From Kondoa malvinella (lineage: Eukaryota > Basidiomycota > Agaricostilbomycetes > Agaricostilbales > Kondoaceae): 64,000 nt of DNA. Numbering within the stretch: position 1 is the stretch's first letter; each line of letters opens with the position of its first letter. Shown here one piece after another: positions 20,875 to 33,033 of this stretch. Made by a program: the position numbers and the translations under genes. The notes under the pieces were generated by a model. It had not been told where the DNA came from and ran no database searches. It saw only the letters and a program-made list of their open reading frames with translations. The DNA lies in contig BCIM01000005.1 of assembly GCA_039545315.1 (NCBI GenBank), positions 684,609 through 748,608 of the forward strand, read 5' to 3'.

Positions 20875-22081
20875 ATGTTCGCGCGCAACATTGAGCGATT
20901 ATCAATGGCTCCTGGACTGCTAGAGGATGCTCTTTCGAGACCAGCTAGCAAGGAATTCTGTCTACTCCCCCTCTGGAATATAGCTGCGTTGAAGGCAGTC
21001 ATCGTCCCTATGTTCATTCGAAGTCCTCTTCCTTGCTCTGACCAAGCTTGCTCGTCTTCTCGACTGCCAAGACCTGGCATTTGTCATTCATCTCGGTTCT
21101 TTATGCTGTCGCATTCTGAAGAGCTAAAGCAGCAAGAGTATGAGATCGCTTTGCGAAAGCGGAAAATGGCCCATGAAATAGAAACGGCGGCATTCCAGCG
21201 AGACTTGCTTAGGCGGGCACTGATTGCGTACAAGAATGCCTACTCCACTGAATTGGCGGTCCGCAGCTTCGTGCCGTGGCAAGAGGGATCGACAGCCAAG
21301 GTATACGAGGCTCGTATTTTAAGACAGCCAGACGGTCTCTTCCATCCTTTCAAGATCACAATCAATCCCTGGGAGCAAAAGGAAGCTCAATGTCATCAAA
21401 TCGCTCGTCGTATTTTGGCTCGTCACCCTCAAGGTTTTGTTTATGCTTTGACACCCATTCTGTTTGGCGCGGTCGAGATCGGAAAGAAAGAAGATGAGCT
21501 TCGTTACTACGAAACTGAAACTTTTACGGCACTCTGGATGAGCCGCCTTTCGGGACAACGCTGGCAATCTGATCTCACAGAACAAGAAAAAGCCAGGACT
21601 CGTAGCGTACAACAGGAGTTCAACTTTGTTATAGACCTCGGCTACGCTCTGAAAGAACTTCACTGGCACGGCCTCGCTCATGGCGATCTGTCGGAGAACG
21701 TTTGGGTGTGCTCAGACATCGGTCATCGAGCACAGGCCATTATCCGTCCTGGCATTATTGACTATGGCCACTCAATCTTTGAACCCATGCTACCGCATTC
21801 TGGCCCTTGGCACAGACGAAGAGTAACAGATGTTGTTGTCTTCTGTCAGATAGGGTGCGTGCTGGTTGCTTTCTTTTGCTCGCTCTCTGACGCCCTGATC
21901 CAGCACAGCGATACTTCGCAAAATACTGCCAGGGCTCGGTTACACACTTCGAGATCACTGTGACAATGGACATGTGACTATAGAAGGGGCTGTTGGCTTC
22001 CTGGAGCAACATTACGCTGGATACTTCGCAAATTGGCAGAAGCACAGAGAATTGCACAAGGGGCCGCTGCCGCCGCAGTGA
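20875..22081 (+). CDS. Divergent protein-kinase-like protein
   Basis: Two exons (to 21854 and from 21904 to 22081) are joined by a 49-nt intron whose acceptor keeps the frame. The frame is open from a Met at 20875, but a Met at 21103 opening a charged helix (EELKQQEYEIALRKRKM) is an alternative start. Kinase-like motifs are LHWHGLAHGDLSENVWV (H-G-D replacing H-R-D, with the catalytic-loop Asn) and GIIDYGHSIF (DYG for DFG). The N-lobe segment VRSFVPWQEGSTAKVYEARI could hold the glycine-rich strand. It is shorter than and distinct from the FunK1-like gene at 11 kb. It may be an active atypical kinase or a pseudokinase; ligand and role are unknown. Confidence 0.6.
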
Positions 22082-22220
22082 TTGAATAATGAAGAAGCAA
22101 CCAGATGGTATGCCAGTTTGGCGAGTTCATATTAGAGAGAGCGTAATGAGAAATGTTGATTTGTACCGAATTCACAATGTCATCTTGTAACATCCAGCTT
22201 CTCATCTCGAGTTCCACAAA

Positions 22221-23457
22221 ATGGTCAAACCCAAGCGCGATGGCAAAGTGAAGCAGAAACCACGTCAAACAGCTCGCAAAGCACCTCGAGAGCAAGAAAT
22301 CCCCATTTCTGATTCTCTCCCTCGCATGCCTGGTGACGAGCCTTTGACGTACGCTGACTCTGAAGACGGTCCGTCTGGCTTCTGCATCATCAGAACGACC
22401 AATTGATGCGTAGCACAGAGGAAGAACAAGCAGAACAAGCGGATTATGTGCCCGTGGCTATGTGGGCAAGCAACAGTCTACTCTCAGGCTATACACAGCT
22501 GATCGGGTAGCAGGATTTCAATCATTGTGACCCTAAGAAATGTTCGGGCAAGAAGTTAGCTCGGATGGGCTTAATGAAAGAACTTAGGGTCGGTCAAAGA
22601 TCTCGAGGGATAGTACTTTCGTATGTTTTCTGCTTCGGGAATGATTCAGCTCTGACAGAGGGTTAGGCCGAAAGGTCAATCGCCCGTGTGTCCGGATGAT
22701 AGTCAGATAGTGCTCGAAGCGGGTGTAGCGGTTGTCGAATGCTCTTGGGCGAGATTGGATGAAGTGCCTTTCGCAAAGATCAGGAGTCCTTATGAGCGAT
22801 TATGTGGGTCGAGCTCATATCTCTGCTGAAGGTGGACTGAGAAAGGCAACAGTGCCGTATATGGTCGCTGCCAATCCAGTGAATTATGGCAAACGTCCGT
22901 TGTTCGAGCTATTACGCTTTCGTGTGCTTATGCTATCCAAAGGACAGCCTTCAAACTCACTTGCGTAGAAGCTATCGCTGCAGCATTAGCGATAACGGGT
23001 CATACAGCTCAAGCGGAGAAACTATTGTCGAAGTTTGGCTGGGGCGATTCATTTTGGGCACTGAATAGGTACGCCTATGATTGTCGCTCCGTTCTATACG
23101 GTATCGATAGTCGAGGTTGTACAGAGGGTATCTGGAACGGTATATGACTTGTACAGATGGAGCGTCGATACGAGCGATGGAGTTAGAAATAGCGAAGGAA
23201 TTGGAGGACGAAGATATTGAGCGGAGTAAGTCAGCTTCTAGTCAGACTTATCGAATGGCACTGAAGGAATTGTAGGAGCGGCCAAGGAAGATGAAGGGGA
23301 TGATCTGCTCGTATCGAATCCGAATCACGCGAGTTCAGCATGGCGACCGGGACAGCCTTCTAGTGATGAAGAGTCCGAAGAAGAATCCGAGGAGGCAGAA
23401 GAAGAGGCAGACGATCAGTCCATAGCCGCAGATACAATGGCCAGTCCAGGCATATAA
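22221..23457 (+). CDS. TSR3: 18S rRNA aminocarboxypropyltransferase
   Basis: This is Tsr3, which transfers the aminocarboxypropyl group from S-adenosylmethionine to the hypermodified pseudouridine of 18S rRNA late in small-subunit maturation. A basic N-terminus ([20 protein letters not shown]) is followed, after the first intron, by the conserved core: [20 protein letters not shown], then [36 protein letters not shown] and [15 protein letters not shown]. Segments are split by several short introns and the frames agree after splicing. The C-terminus is highly acidic ([16 protein letters not shown]), as often in fungal Tsr3. It ends 20 bases before the convergent VPS24 gene. Confidence 0.9.
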
Positions 23458-23477
23458 TACAACAATAAGGATACAAA

Positions 23478-24265
23478 TCAACTACCCAAAAGCTCATTCA
23501 ACTGCTGTTGCATCCTCCTATGCTCCGCTTCTTCCTCTTCCGCGTTCTCTTGCGCCGCCGGTTGCGCAGGCAAGTTGTTGGCGACTTTGCCAGCTTGACC
23601 CAATTTACCCTCTGTGATTTCCCAAAGCACATTCTCGACTTCTTGTTCTGCCTCTTCTTCCATCTCTTCGTCCTCTTCGTCTAAAGCCATGTCTAGGGTA
23701 TCGTCCACCATTTCTGCCATGAGACCTGATTTCGTCATTTCCATTGACATTTGTTGCATGTTTCTCGATAGCTCCGGTAGCTTGATCAATGAGTTACTGA
23801 GCTTGATAATTTCTGTACTCTTTTGCAAGCTGCCTGTAATCTTCAAAGTAGCTATATTCCCGTTTGACCGTGTCAGTGAAATATCTAACACCAGGGGGAA
23901 GATAGGAAACGCACCAAGCTGATGCGTCAATTGCATATTGATTGAATTCAATCTCGCTTTAGCCGTATGCAGCCTGTTGGACTGTTTCCTGCTCCTGACC
24001 AATTCCCTAGCGAGCATCTTTGCATCTTTAACTTGTCCTTGCTTCGCTAAAGCTTTACATTGCGATTTCGACTTGTCTTGAGCGCGTTGCAGTGTTCGGA
24101 GTTCGCTGTCCAGTTGTCGGACCTCGCTTCTCAACTGCTGCTGCCATTTCTTGACCTTGTCTGTCAAACCATGGGGATAGTCAGACGCACTGTTGATGCG
24201 AGCTATAGGAATTGCAGCGGACCTTCTGGTGTAGGCCCATATATAAAACGTGAGACAGTCTGCAT
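23478..24265 (-). CDS. VPS24: ESCRT-III subunit Vps24/CHMP3
   Basis: Three exons (24223-24265, 23915-24160, 23478-23851) give about 220 residues of a Snf7-family ESCRT-III subunit, which helps constrict membranes during multivesicular-body sorting on endosomes. The first exon (MQTVSRFIYGPTPE) is short. The basic helix 1 follows (KVKKWQQQLRSEVRQLDSEL), then LVRSRKQSNRLHTAKARLNS, and the CHMP3-specific block GSLQKSTEIIKLSNSLIKLP. The C-terminal half is acidic (ALDEEDEEMEEEAEQEVENV) and ends with a MIM-like helix (RMQQQLNELLGS). The start was chosen at 24265 because that exon splices in phase to the core. It shares a 226-base divergent promoter with MSS4. Confidence 0.92.
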
Positions 24266-24491
24266 TTCGCTGTAGCTGAAGAGAGAAGCCAGCCCGCCCT
24301 CGTTCGCAAACAAGGGCACCGAAGGTTTCGTCGCAACAGCCATCTGAACTCGGGCTACCCGCATATAATATACCAATAGCCCTGCCTGCCCTGTTTTGGT
24401 GGATACCTAGTGGACTGTTATACAATGCCTGTCTGAGCCAAAACGTCGTGGAAATTCAACTCCTCTTGGCAAGAGGTCGAACGAAAGAAGC

Positions 24492-27069
24492 ATGATGTCG
24501 CAACAGCACCAGGGACACAGCTTGAATCCTTTGCATACAATGTTGGAAGAGCAGTATTCGAACGGCGAGTCTAGCCAGCATGGAACTGCTGCTGCTTCCT
24601 CCGCCAACATGCTCGATGTCAAAACTCAGCATCCTCATAGAAAGCCTACGCACATCCTCAGTGCTTTTAAAAGCAAGAACCATGGTCATACGAATGGTCT
24701 AGGCCTGAATGGATCTGTGCGAGAAGAGACGTCAAGAAATGGCTTCACTAGGACGACTTGTGAATCTTATGATTTGAACAGTCTGCTTGCTTCTACGTCT
24801 ACAGCTCCTTTCGAAGGCTTTATGCCTAATGGTCATGTGAAAAGCAAACCGAGTACACCTCCGCTGGATGGCTATATCCCAGACGGAGGCATCAATGATC
24901 TCCCCTCACCTAGAACGGAAGCTCAAGTCTCGCCTTCACCTCAAAGAGAAGAGAGATCCTTGTCAGATGTATACAGTGACCTTCCGTCACCGATAGAAGC
25001 ACCCAGACTATCGCATACATTGCCTCAGCTATCCTTCGAACAACCGTCTCCCATTATTCCTTCAACACCGATATGCGCTTCCCCAACAACAGAACCAAAA
25101 GACTACCTTTCACCTCTCCGACCACCTTCGCCCACATCACAACATTCCCTATCATCAGAGCATGACCCTTCCTTACGTTCTTCATCACCTACATCACAAA
25201 ACAGCAAACCTCAATCCATCCTCCGCAAACCCGAACCTAGCACTTCCTTATCCTTCCAACCATCACCACGTAAACCAACAACCAAAAGAGCTCGATCAAC
25301 ATCACACGGGCAAAAGGATTACTTCACTTTACCAGTAGAAGAAAAAGTTGAAGGCATTGAAGATTCTATTGCGAGGGAAGCGGAAGAAATGAGGAAAGAA
25401 CGTCAATCTCGTCGTGGTGGTGGGACAAAAAGGAATAGCAGTCAATCTGAGGGAGAAAGTGATGGTGAAAGTCGGAGAGGGGAAAAAGAGAAAGTCGAAG
25501 CTGTGCCGGTGGATAGAGCTTTGGTGGGGAATTTGATTGGGGAGGATCATGTGAATTATGTCTTGATGTACAACATGTTGACGGGGATTCGGATTGGTGT
25601 GAGTCTTTGCCTCTTGCTTTGGGAATAAGAGCTGATGCGCCGGGCATAGGTCTCGAGGTGTCAGGCCAAGGTCAAGAGACCGCTGACGGATGAGGATTAT
25701 ACGGCTAGACACAAGTTCTCCTTCGACATGTAAGCATTCCTACCAATGCGCCGGATATAGCTAACACCGCTTTTAGTATTGGCAATGAGCTTACACCATC
25801 AGCGCGGTACGACTTCAAATTCAAAGATTATGCACCATGGATCTTTCGCGAACTGCGAGAATACTTTCATCTAGATCCAGCAGACTACCTCCTCTCCCTC
25901 ACAGCAAAGTACATTCTCTCCGAATTGGGCTCACCAGGCAAATCAGGGTCCTTCTTTTATTTCTCGCGCGATTATCGTTTCATCATCAAGACGATCCGAC
26001 ATTCAGAGCACAAGTTCTTGAGGAAAATCTTAAAGCAGTATCATGAACATGTGAAAGCGAATCCGCATACTTTGATTTCGAGGTTTTATGGCTTGCATCG
26101 TGTCAAATTACCTAGAGGGAGGAAGATACATTTCGTCATCATGAACAACCTGATGCCGCCGCATAGGGATATTCACGAAACGTATGATCTCAAGGTGAGC
26201 CTACACCTTCTTTCTCTTCTTCGGAAGATGATGTAGTTGGTTCCGGTCACAGGGTTCAACAGTCAGCAGAGAGACACCAGAAGAGAAGCTCAAACAGAAC
26301 CCAGGCGCGACGCAGAAAGATCTGAATTGGCTCAAGAAAGGTCGACAACTTGAGCTTGGGCCAGAGAAGAAAGCCTTGTTTACGGAACAGCTAAAGAGCG
26401 ATACTGCTTTCATGCAAATGCTTGGGATTATGGATTACAGTCTGCTTGTGGGCGTCCATGATGGGAGAAGAGGCAACAGCGAGAAGATTCGAGAGAATGC
26501 TTTGACCATGTTCAATGTTCGTTTTTTACCTCCGTCCGATGAGTCAAAGCTAATGTCCCTTGTAGCCCGACACTCAGAAACTACGCCGGAGACCGACGCA
26601 GATCCAGCGTGAACGAGATAAAGAAGCGCACGAAATGAGACAAATGGTCGCTCGTTCGGATCCGAAGGCGATAAGCGAGACGAATCGTCTACCGGATCGA
26701 GATCGATCCGAAAGGCGGCATTTCATTTTCTATCAAGACGAAGGTGGGTATGCTGCGACGGACGACAATGATTATCCGATGGATACGATTTATTACCTTG
26801 GCATCATTGACATTCTGACTCCGTTTGGCTGTATGAAGTGGTTTGAGAACTTCTTCAAGGGCTTTGTGCATGATAAGGTTGGTTTGACTCGCGTACATTC
26901 GGCATCACAGCTGATGGGGATGGTTTCAAATCTGCAGAAAGCTATATCTCCCGTTCCACCGCAGTACTATGGCGAGCGCTTCCTTCGCTTCATGATATCT
27001 ATTCAGCGCGGTAATGCAAGCGTGCAAGAGACGATCGAGCAAGAAAAGAAGGTGGAGAAAGCAGAATGA
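24492..27069 (+). CDS. MSS4: Phosphatidylinositol-4-phosphate 5-kinase
   Basis: This is the Mss4-type PIP5-kinase that makes PI(4,5)P2 at the plasma membrane, controlling actin, endocytosis and cell-wall signalling. A long Ser/Pro-rich N-terminal region (about 340 residues) precedes the catalytic domain. Landmarks in order are [40 protein letters not shown], the nucleotide loop [20 protein letters not shown] with the ATP-binding Lys, [33 protein letters not shown], and [19 protein letters not shown]. Four or five short introns interrupt the kinase domain and all phases fit. The insert between MDYSLL and the final IID motif is rich in Asp/Arg, as in fungal homologues. Confidence 0.95.
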
Positions 27070-27341
27070 AACATGAACATACGCGTTGTACAGTTCCGTT
27101 ATTGCCTTTGTGGGATCATCATGTATTTTTTTGGTAGCAGTAAGCACGTAGAGTAGACTCGAGCATATGATAAACTATTTATTGTTGAAGCAAAGGGATA
27201 TCCATTACTTTACAAGTGTTTAAGTGTTACAGCATTTGAAAAAGCTTTCTCTTCGACCAGACTCTTCCACAGCAACCTCCCTCGGTGCCTCAGCTAATCA
27301 GGACGCTCGAAACGACTCTAGCTGTCATCAATGAGCAAGTG

Positions 27342-28250
27342 CTAGATCAAGGGATAAGCTTGACACACCATGTACGGATTTACAAAGCTCTGATGCTGGG
27401 GCTGGGTATCGTATCCGAATCCTTGATATCCATGCTGGTATTCGGGCTGAGCATAGTATTGCTTCTGTTGAGGCTGCTGGCCATATTGCTGTTGCTCGTA
27501 CGGATACTCTGTTCGCAACTCTTCGTTCTCAAAGTGAAAGGCAGAAGGTCGATGAGATTCTGGGACGGGTGGCGGATGATTGTACGTATACGCTGAATTT
27601 TGGTACCCTTGATCAAGGGCGTAATTTTGGTGATTTTGATCGAACATGGTTGGCATAGCGTAGGAGTTTGATTCCGCTAAGGTGAAAAAAAAGATCAGTC
27701 GGGTCTAAATGTGAGGAAAGTGCATACATCTTGGAAGGCCAAATTCATAATTCGAGGCAGCCGCAACTTGACCAGGAGAAGCATCCTGAGCCTGGAAGTC
27801 GAACACGTTCGCATGTTGCGGCGGATTTGACCAGAGGTCTTGAGACAAATCCGCCTTTTGTATTGCTTGTTGATTCGAATATGGCGATGTATTGTTATCC
27901 GGAGGGAGATTGTTGTAGTCGGCGTAGGGAGGCAGGGTTTGCAGGCCGCTTGAGAGGATGTCTTCGAGTGGTTGGAGCGCTTCGACAGGCATGGGCGGTG
28001 CAAGCGGTGGCTCCCAAGCTGAAGAAGGCCAGAACAACGTCAGCGGACGAAAAGGCAGAAATCAAACAGACTGACTGGTCTCGAGAGGTTCTGCATCAGC
28101 AGAGTTTTGATCCACGTGTACGTAGTAGTAGCGCTGACTGTGGAGAGATGAGCAAATGAAAAGCAGCAGCCACTGGCAAACCGACTATCTCGATGACCAA
28201 TTCCGCAGCCAGCCTTCTGGTAACTGGGCAGATGCAAACTCTGTTTGCAT
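27342..28250 (-). CDS. WW-domain protein with Gln/Tyr-rich tail
   Basis: Four short exons encode a protein starting MQTEFASAQLPEGWLRNWSS, which is the first half of a WW domain, a fold that binds proline-rich ligands. After an intron the second strand reads RYYYVHVDQNSADAEP, and after another the closing Trp-Pro appears (SWEPPLAPPMP), so the domain is split over three exons. The rest is low complexity: a Pro/Asn-rich middle and a Gln/Tyr-rich tail (YEQQQYGQQPQQKQYYAQ), suggestive of a disordered, possibly condensate-forming region. Similar small WW proteins are common in fungi but their role is mostly unassigned. Ends in PYMVCQAYPLI. Confidence 0.7.
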
Positions 28251-28852
28251 ATATGGTAGAAGAAAGTAAAGAGCGGTAGGGTCCTAGCTGGAGGTGACAA
28301 GTTCGGATTGCCGGGCGTGTTGTTACAAAGGAAGGCAACCTTAGGAAGATGGGGATTCTTTTCACAGCGAAAGGGCGATACGCCTTGGGAAGCACAGCTA
28401 GAGCAAGTTAAGCCTTTGTAAAAGCATACTAGAGCAAATCAATGCCCGGGTAGGAAGCACCGCTTCTGTTCAAGCGGTGATGCACAGCCTGAAGTAGATG
28501 TTATCAATAGCAAAGCAGAGAGAAAAGGACAGGATGAACGAGCTAGCGGAAGAAATAGGAACGGGATTACGGTCAAAGCAGTACATCAGCTGTATGCGAA
28601 GCTTATTAGACCTCGTCCGAATGGTCGGGAAACTCAACTTACCTCGTGAATTACAGCAGAGGCTGTGCTTATTTACAGATGTTCTGATAGTACAAACAAT
28701 GCGGAGACTGGCAGCTCTTCCATATCATCCTAGAATGCTCCAGAATTGAGAGAGGCCTCTTCGATGCTGTTAAGAGAACTTACGTAGCAGCTCGTACATT
28801 GTATATCCACCTCCTTCTGACCCTGATAGCCCCCTATGCCCTCGGATTACGC

Positions 28853-29113
28853 TTAGCATTTCCTCTCCTCCGCTTTGCCTGGACGATGTTCAGCTTTCAC
28901 CGACACTTGTCGATTCTCGCTCACCTTCAACGCTGTAGCCATCGCATGTCCTCTTTTGAGCTTTGGCTTGGCTACTATTGCCTTGTGGTTCTTTGTGAAT
29001 CCTGGTATCGAGAAATTTCGCGTTGCGATGTTGGCAAAGTTTGACTGGAAGGCGATCCTGCGTATGGCAGGTAGCTGGAAAGGCAGCCTGAGGCTCTGTA
29101 GTAGCAGTGCCAT
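28853..29113 (-). CDS. Possible small mitochondrial protein (5' part)
   Basis: I do not recognise a family. The reading frame starts MALLLQSLRLPFQLPAIRRI and continues with Arg/Ser-rich, acid-free sequence typical of a mitochondrial leader, then a Lys-rich part (KPKLKRGHAMATALK). It stops at 28853. Further downstream on the same strand a canonical intron (GTAAGT, then CTAATAAG and ACAG) lies near 28590-28645, so the gene probably continues to about 28480, but I could not join the exons. Plus-strand frames at 28799 and 28875 overlap and are alternatives with a hydrophobic stretch. Confidence 0.35.
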   Translation of the reverse strand: MALLLQSLRLPFQLPAIRRIAFQSNFANIATRNFSIPGFTKNHKAIVAKPKLKRGHAMATALKVSENRQVSVKAEHRPGKAEERKC

Positions 29114-30396
29114 ATCTTCGACGAGAATTGTTCACCGTTCAAACGTTCAAGCTCGAGGCCGGACGTTGTTGGTGGAATGGGGATATGCGAAAGACGAGGT
29201 GGAAAAGATTCGACAAGACTATGCAATGATGTCTATACACAGGATGTAGTAGCGCCTCTAGCTACTAGATCTCAACGAACGGGACCACTTTGCGCTGCAA
29301 ATGCTGCGACTACAGCTTGGTTAACACTCTGCAGATCATTCCTATCAGCCTGTATCTAGAGTAACTTGGTAGATCCTACTGACCTGCTGCAGTGCAGCTA
29401 CTGCCACTCTGCCTTGATGTTGCCTTGACGTTGATATTCGCTACGAAGAAGAATCAGGTAGCGAGGCATTGCGGTAAATTAGTAAGACTGAGCTTCTGCG
29501 CGGTACTAGCTTCATCCAACCAAGACGACAGATCGATCACGACTTGCGACGACCGGTCATCTACAATATCACGGACATCCTAAGATCGACAGAGACTGGC
29601 TAGCATCTGGCTATCATATTGAGGTCTTGAGGCATCTTATATGAAGTCTTGATCGGTCGTATTCGTAAATAGAAGAAATCTTTAAGTCGATTGTAGTTGC
29701 TAAAAGAGAGAGCATAGAAGAGGCCTTCGCTCCAAATCAAAGGGAAACCTGGAGTCGACTATCGGAACGCAGGTTGGTCAAGTGAGAAAGGTCGATGCAG
29801 ACGGCCTTCTAGGCCCATGCTGCGTTGTGTAGCTGCATGGACCAAACCGGACAGACAAATTTAGGTCAGACGCGAACAGAGTTGTAGACGGTCACGTTTG
29901 CGTTGGCTGAGCTTCGAAGCATCCGACACATCTTCTTGAACAGACAGCACAGCAGTATCCGGTTGCCAAGTAGCTCTGGGCAGCATTACCGCGTTCTGAC
30001 TTATCGTTAACTTGATGAAAGCAATTTGAGCACTGCGAAGTGCACCGCCCGCTAGTTGTATGCACTTGCAGAGAACACGGATGGACCACAAGCTTGTCAA
30101 GACATTGGCGCGAGCGAGAGCTGGAGCGCGGTAGGCTACTGTAGTGTGCGGCGGAAACAGGCTCGACGAGACCAGGATGATGGCAGCACTTCAGGCAGCA
30201 AAGTGCATTCTGTGCAGACGCTTGAGTAGCCTGCAGGTCAGAAACCTGTCCAGCGACCCTGCGCGCGGCGGTTCATGTCCAAGCTCGCTTCGGAGAATTC
30301 GACGAACTAGTGACACGAAACACCTCGCTAAATCCAAATCTATTTAGTCTGCACAAAGGCCAGCAGCACAGGAATATACAGCAAGAGCGAAAAGAA
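29114..30396. other. Long intergenic region upstream of MAP kinase
   Basis: Nearly 1.3 kb with no convincing gene. Open frames on both strands are under 80 codons and show no domain. It must hold the promoter and 5' leader of the MAP kinase gene and perhaps the promoter of the small minus-strand gene. No repeat shared with the rest of the window was seen. Confidence 0.5.
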
Positions 30397-32542
30397 ATGA
30401 CAGAGTCCCGCGCTAGCCATACGGCTTTCCCTGTCTTGAGCGCTCCATTTCTGGTCAATGCTCCTTCTTCTGGCGCATAACTAGGCTGAAGATATGCTGT
30501 AGGTCGACTCTGCGTTTGAATTCGGCAAAGAGCTGGGACAAGGCGCTTATGGTGAGTCGCTCGCTCACTTGTCACGTAATTAGCTTAGGTGTCTCTGGCT
30601 AGGCGTCGTTTGGTGAGGGCTCTGTAGGTGCTTCTAGAGCGCATCTGACATGCTTTCGCACAGTTCCGCGAAGAACAAGCATACAGGCGAATCAGTAGCT
30701 ATCAAGAAGGTACGGCCTGTCGCTTCTATCCCCTGATTGGGTTAGAATATGTCGGTGGTACAGGTCACTAAAGTCTTCAGCAAGAAGATCTTGACGAAGC
30801 GAGCTTTACGCGAGATCAAGCTGTTGCATCACTTTCGAGGGCATAAGAACGTGCGTGGGTTGTCGGCGAGCTGAATCACAGCTGATAGTTTCTTCTTCAC
30901 GCACAGATCATCTGCCTATACGACCTCGATATCATCAATCCTCATGAATTCCAAGACAGTATGCCCCTTTCTATATTCCCTTGATTGCACTCTGACTTCG
31001 AATAGTCTACTGCTATATCGAGCTAATGGAAGCTGACTTGCACGCTATCGTACGTCGCACTTCTTTTTCGTTCTTCTTTCGCTTAGAACGAGAAGATCCG
31101 GTCTGGTCAACCTCTATCGGACGCGCATTATCAATCCTTCATCTACCAAACCCTCTGCGGGCTACATTACATTCATACAGCCGGTGTGCTCCATCGAGAT
31201 CTTAAACCTGGCAATCTGCTGGTCAATGCCGATTGCACGTCTTCTCTTAACCTAATTTGAGCCCGGACTGATGAATCAAATAGGCGAATTGAAGATTTGC
31301 GATTTCGGGTAAGCTCAGCTCAATGAGTAGGCAAGACCCAGCTGATAAGTATGCAGGCTGGCCAGAGGCTTCGAGATGGACCCAGCGATAGCGAATGCCG
31401 GTAACAATTTCATGACAGGTTCGCGCTTTTCTTCGCAATGCGAAGCTTCTGCTGACTCGTGTCTCGCAGAATATGTTGCGTGAGCTCTTCAGATGAAAGC
31501 ACAGATCCTCATCTAACATGAAGTCAGAACGCGGTGGTATCGAGCTCCAGGTGCGGCAGGGACTCGGCAGGCGTTTGCAGCTTGCTCACGGCTGGTGCTT
31601 TACAGAGATTATGCTCTCCTTCCAGGATTACTCGACAGCTAGTGAGCCTCTTTGCGTGAGTAGTCGTGATCAATGCTGACGCTCGTCATCAGTCGATTGC
31701 TGGAGTGTCGGAACGATATTGGCCGAGCTGCTGGGCGGCAAACCAATTTTCAAAGGTCGAGACTACGTAGACCAGCTCAATCAGGTAAGCTTTGCACTTT
31801 TTGGTATGACCCAGCTTACGAAATTATGGGACAGATACTCAATATCCTCGGCACACCGAGCGAAAGAACGCTACGTCGCGTAGGCAGTCCCCGAGCACAA
31901 GAGTATATCCGAAGCTTGCCGTTCAAAGCTGGCGTACCGTTTGAACAGCAATTCCCAGGCGCAAATCCGCATGGTCTAGATCTCCTTCGACGGCTGCTTA
32001 CATATGACCCGAGCGAGCGGATATCCTGCCAACAGGCGCTTACACATCCTTATTTGTCCGTCTGGCATGATCCTGCTGATGAGCCTACCTGTCCTACGAA
32101 ATGTGCGTGAGATCAGCGGCTTTGAGCGTCAGTTTATATTATCTCCTTTTCGTCGCACAGTCGACTTCTCGTTCGAGGCGGAAGACAGCATCGAGGAGAT
32201 GCGGCAGCTCATACTGAAGGAAGTCTCGACCTTTAGAGCAAGCGTAAGGAAGACGACGCCCAGGCAGAACTCAGGACCGAAGCGGCAAGAGACGTGAGTT
32301 GCGTACTCTTGTTTTGCCAAACCAAGCTCATGTCATCCAAGTCTTCCGATACCATCACGAAGCGAGTTAGGCGATGCCAACAAGGCTGAACCCGCAGTCG
32401 TTCCCAAAGAACAGGCTTTAGCTGAGAGTCCTGTTGGCGATCTCGAGCAAAGTCTGGAGAGGGTATGCTTCTCACATGCGAATTTGACATCAGGCCCTCA
32501 TCAATGTCTTTGCAGGACTTGCAATTCGGATCAAGCCAATAG
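30397..32542 (+). CDS. SLT2: Cell-wall-integrity MAP kinase (Slt2/Mpk1 type)
   Basis: This is an ERK-type MAP kinase of the Slt2/Mpk1 subfamily, the terminal kinase of the cell-wall-integrity cascade. The spliced start is [19 protein letters not shown], then the glycine loop [17 protein letters not shown], catalytic Lys in [60 protein letters not shown], and the activation loop FMTEYVATRWYRAPEIML with [23 protein letters not shown] and [16 protein letters not shown] are subfamily features. The coding sequence is cut into many exons, including one of only 10 nt (30603-30612) inside the glycine loop. A Glu/Ser-rich C-terminal extension ends DLQFGSSQ. Confidence 0.93.
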
Positions 32543-32679
32543 ATCACGTCGGCGTAGATCAGCATAAGATTGGACATCATGATAGATAGTATCAAGGCAC
32601 ATGGGTTGAGAACGTAGCGAAACACATTTCAGCATGCATTTTCTCTTTGTCACTTCCACATTCTGTTCTGTGCATCCAG

Positions 32680-32945
32680 TATGAAGTCCTAGTTGTGCTG
32701 ACTTACCCATTCCTGCTAGCAGGAATAGTAGACCGATTAGTTTTAGTGCATATTCGTTAGTATATGGTGCAAGGCTAAATACTGTAGCATAGTCAACGTT
32801 ACCGAAAACTCACAGCATAGCGAAGAAACCTACACTAAGGAAGGTGTCACCAACTCGGTTTACAGTTAGAGCCTTGATGGCAGACTTGTTAGCTTGAAGT
32901 CGTGTATATCAGAAGTTAATCAGTAGGTACGAACTGATTCCGATA
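32680..32945 (-). pseudogene. Nuclear mitochondrial insertion (nad5 fragment)
   Basis: Read on the minus strand with the mitochondrial code, this stretch gives about 88 uninterrupted residues of NADH dehydrogenase subunit 5: GISSYLLINFWYTRLQANKS, ALTVNRVGDTFLSVGFFAM, VDYATVFSLAPY and LLFLLAGMGKSAQLGLHT. Two Trp codons are TGA, so it cannot be translated as such in the nucleus. Homology stops abruptly at both ends. The lack of frameshifts and the retained TGA codons point to a fairly recent transfer from the mitochondrion. It lies between the 3' ends of the convergent MAP kinase and DNM1 genes, where an insertion would do little harm. Confidence 0.9.
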
Positions 32946-33033
32946 AGGGTTTTGGCGACAGAGCTCAGAGGACAGCATAAGAGCGGGCAAAGGCCTGCTT
33001 GTCGAATGCTAAGCATGCCCCAGGCTGAATTTT

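Noticed and set aside
23614..23922. Ser-rich plus-strand frame
   Set aside because: It is the antisense shadow of the acidic part of VPS24.
28498..28749. Plus-strand frame starting MLSIAKQREKDRMNEL
   Set aside because: It overlaps a canonical minus-strand intron (GTAAGT, CTAATAAG, ACAG) and shows no domain.
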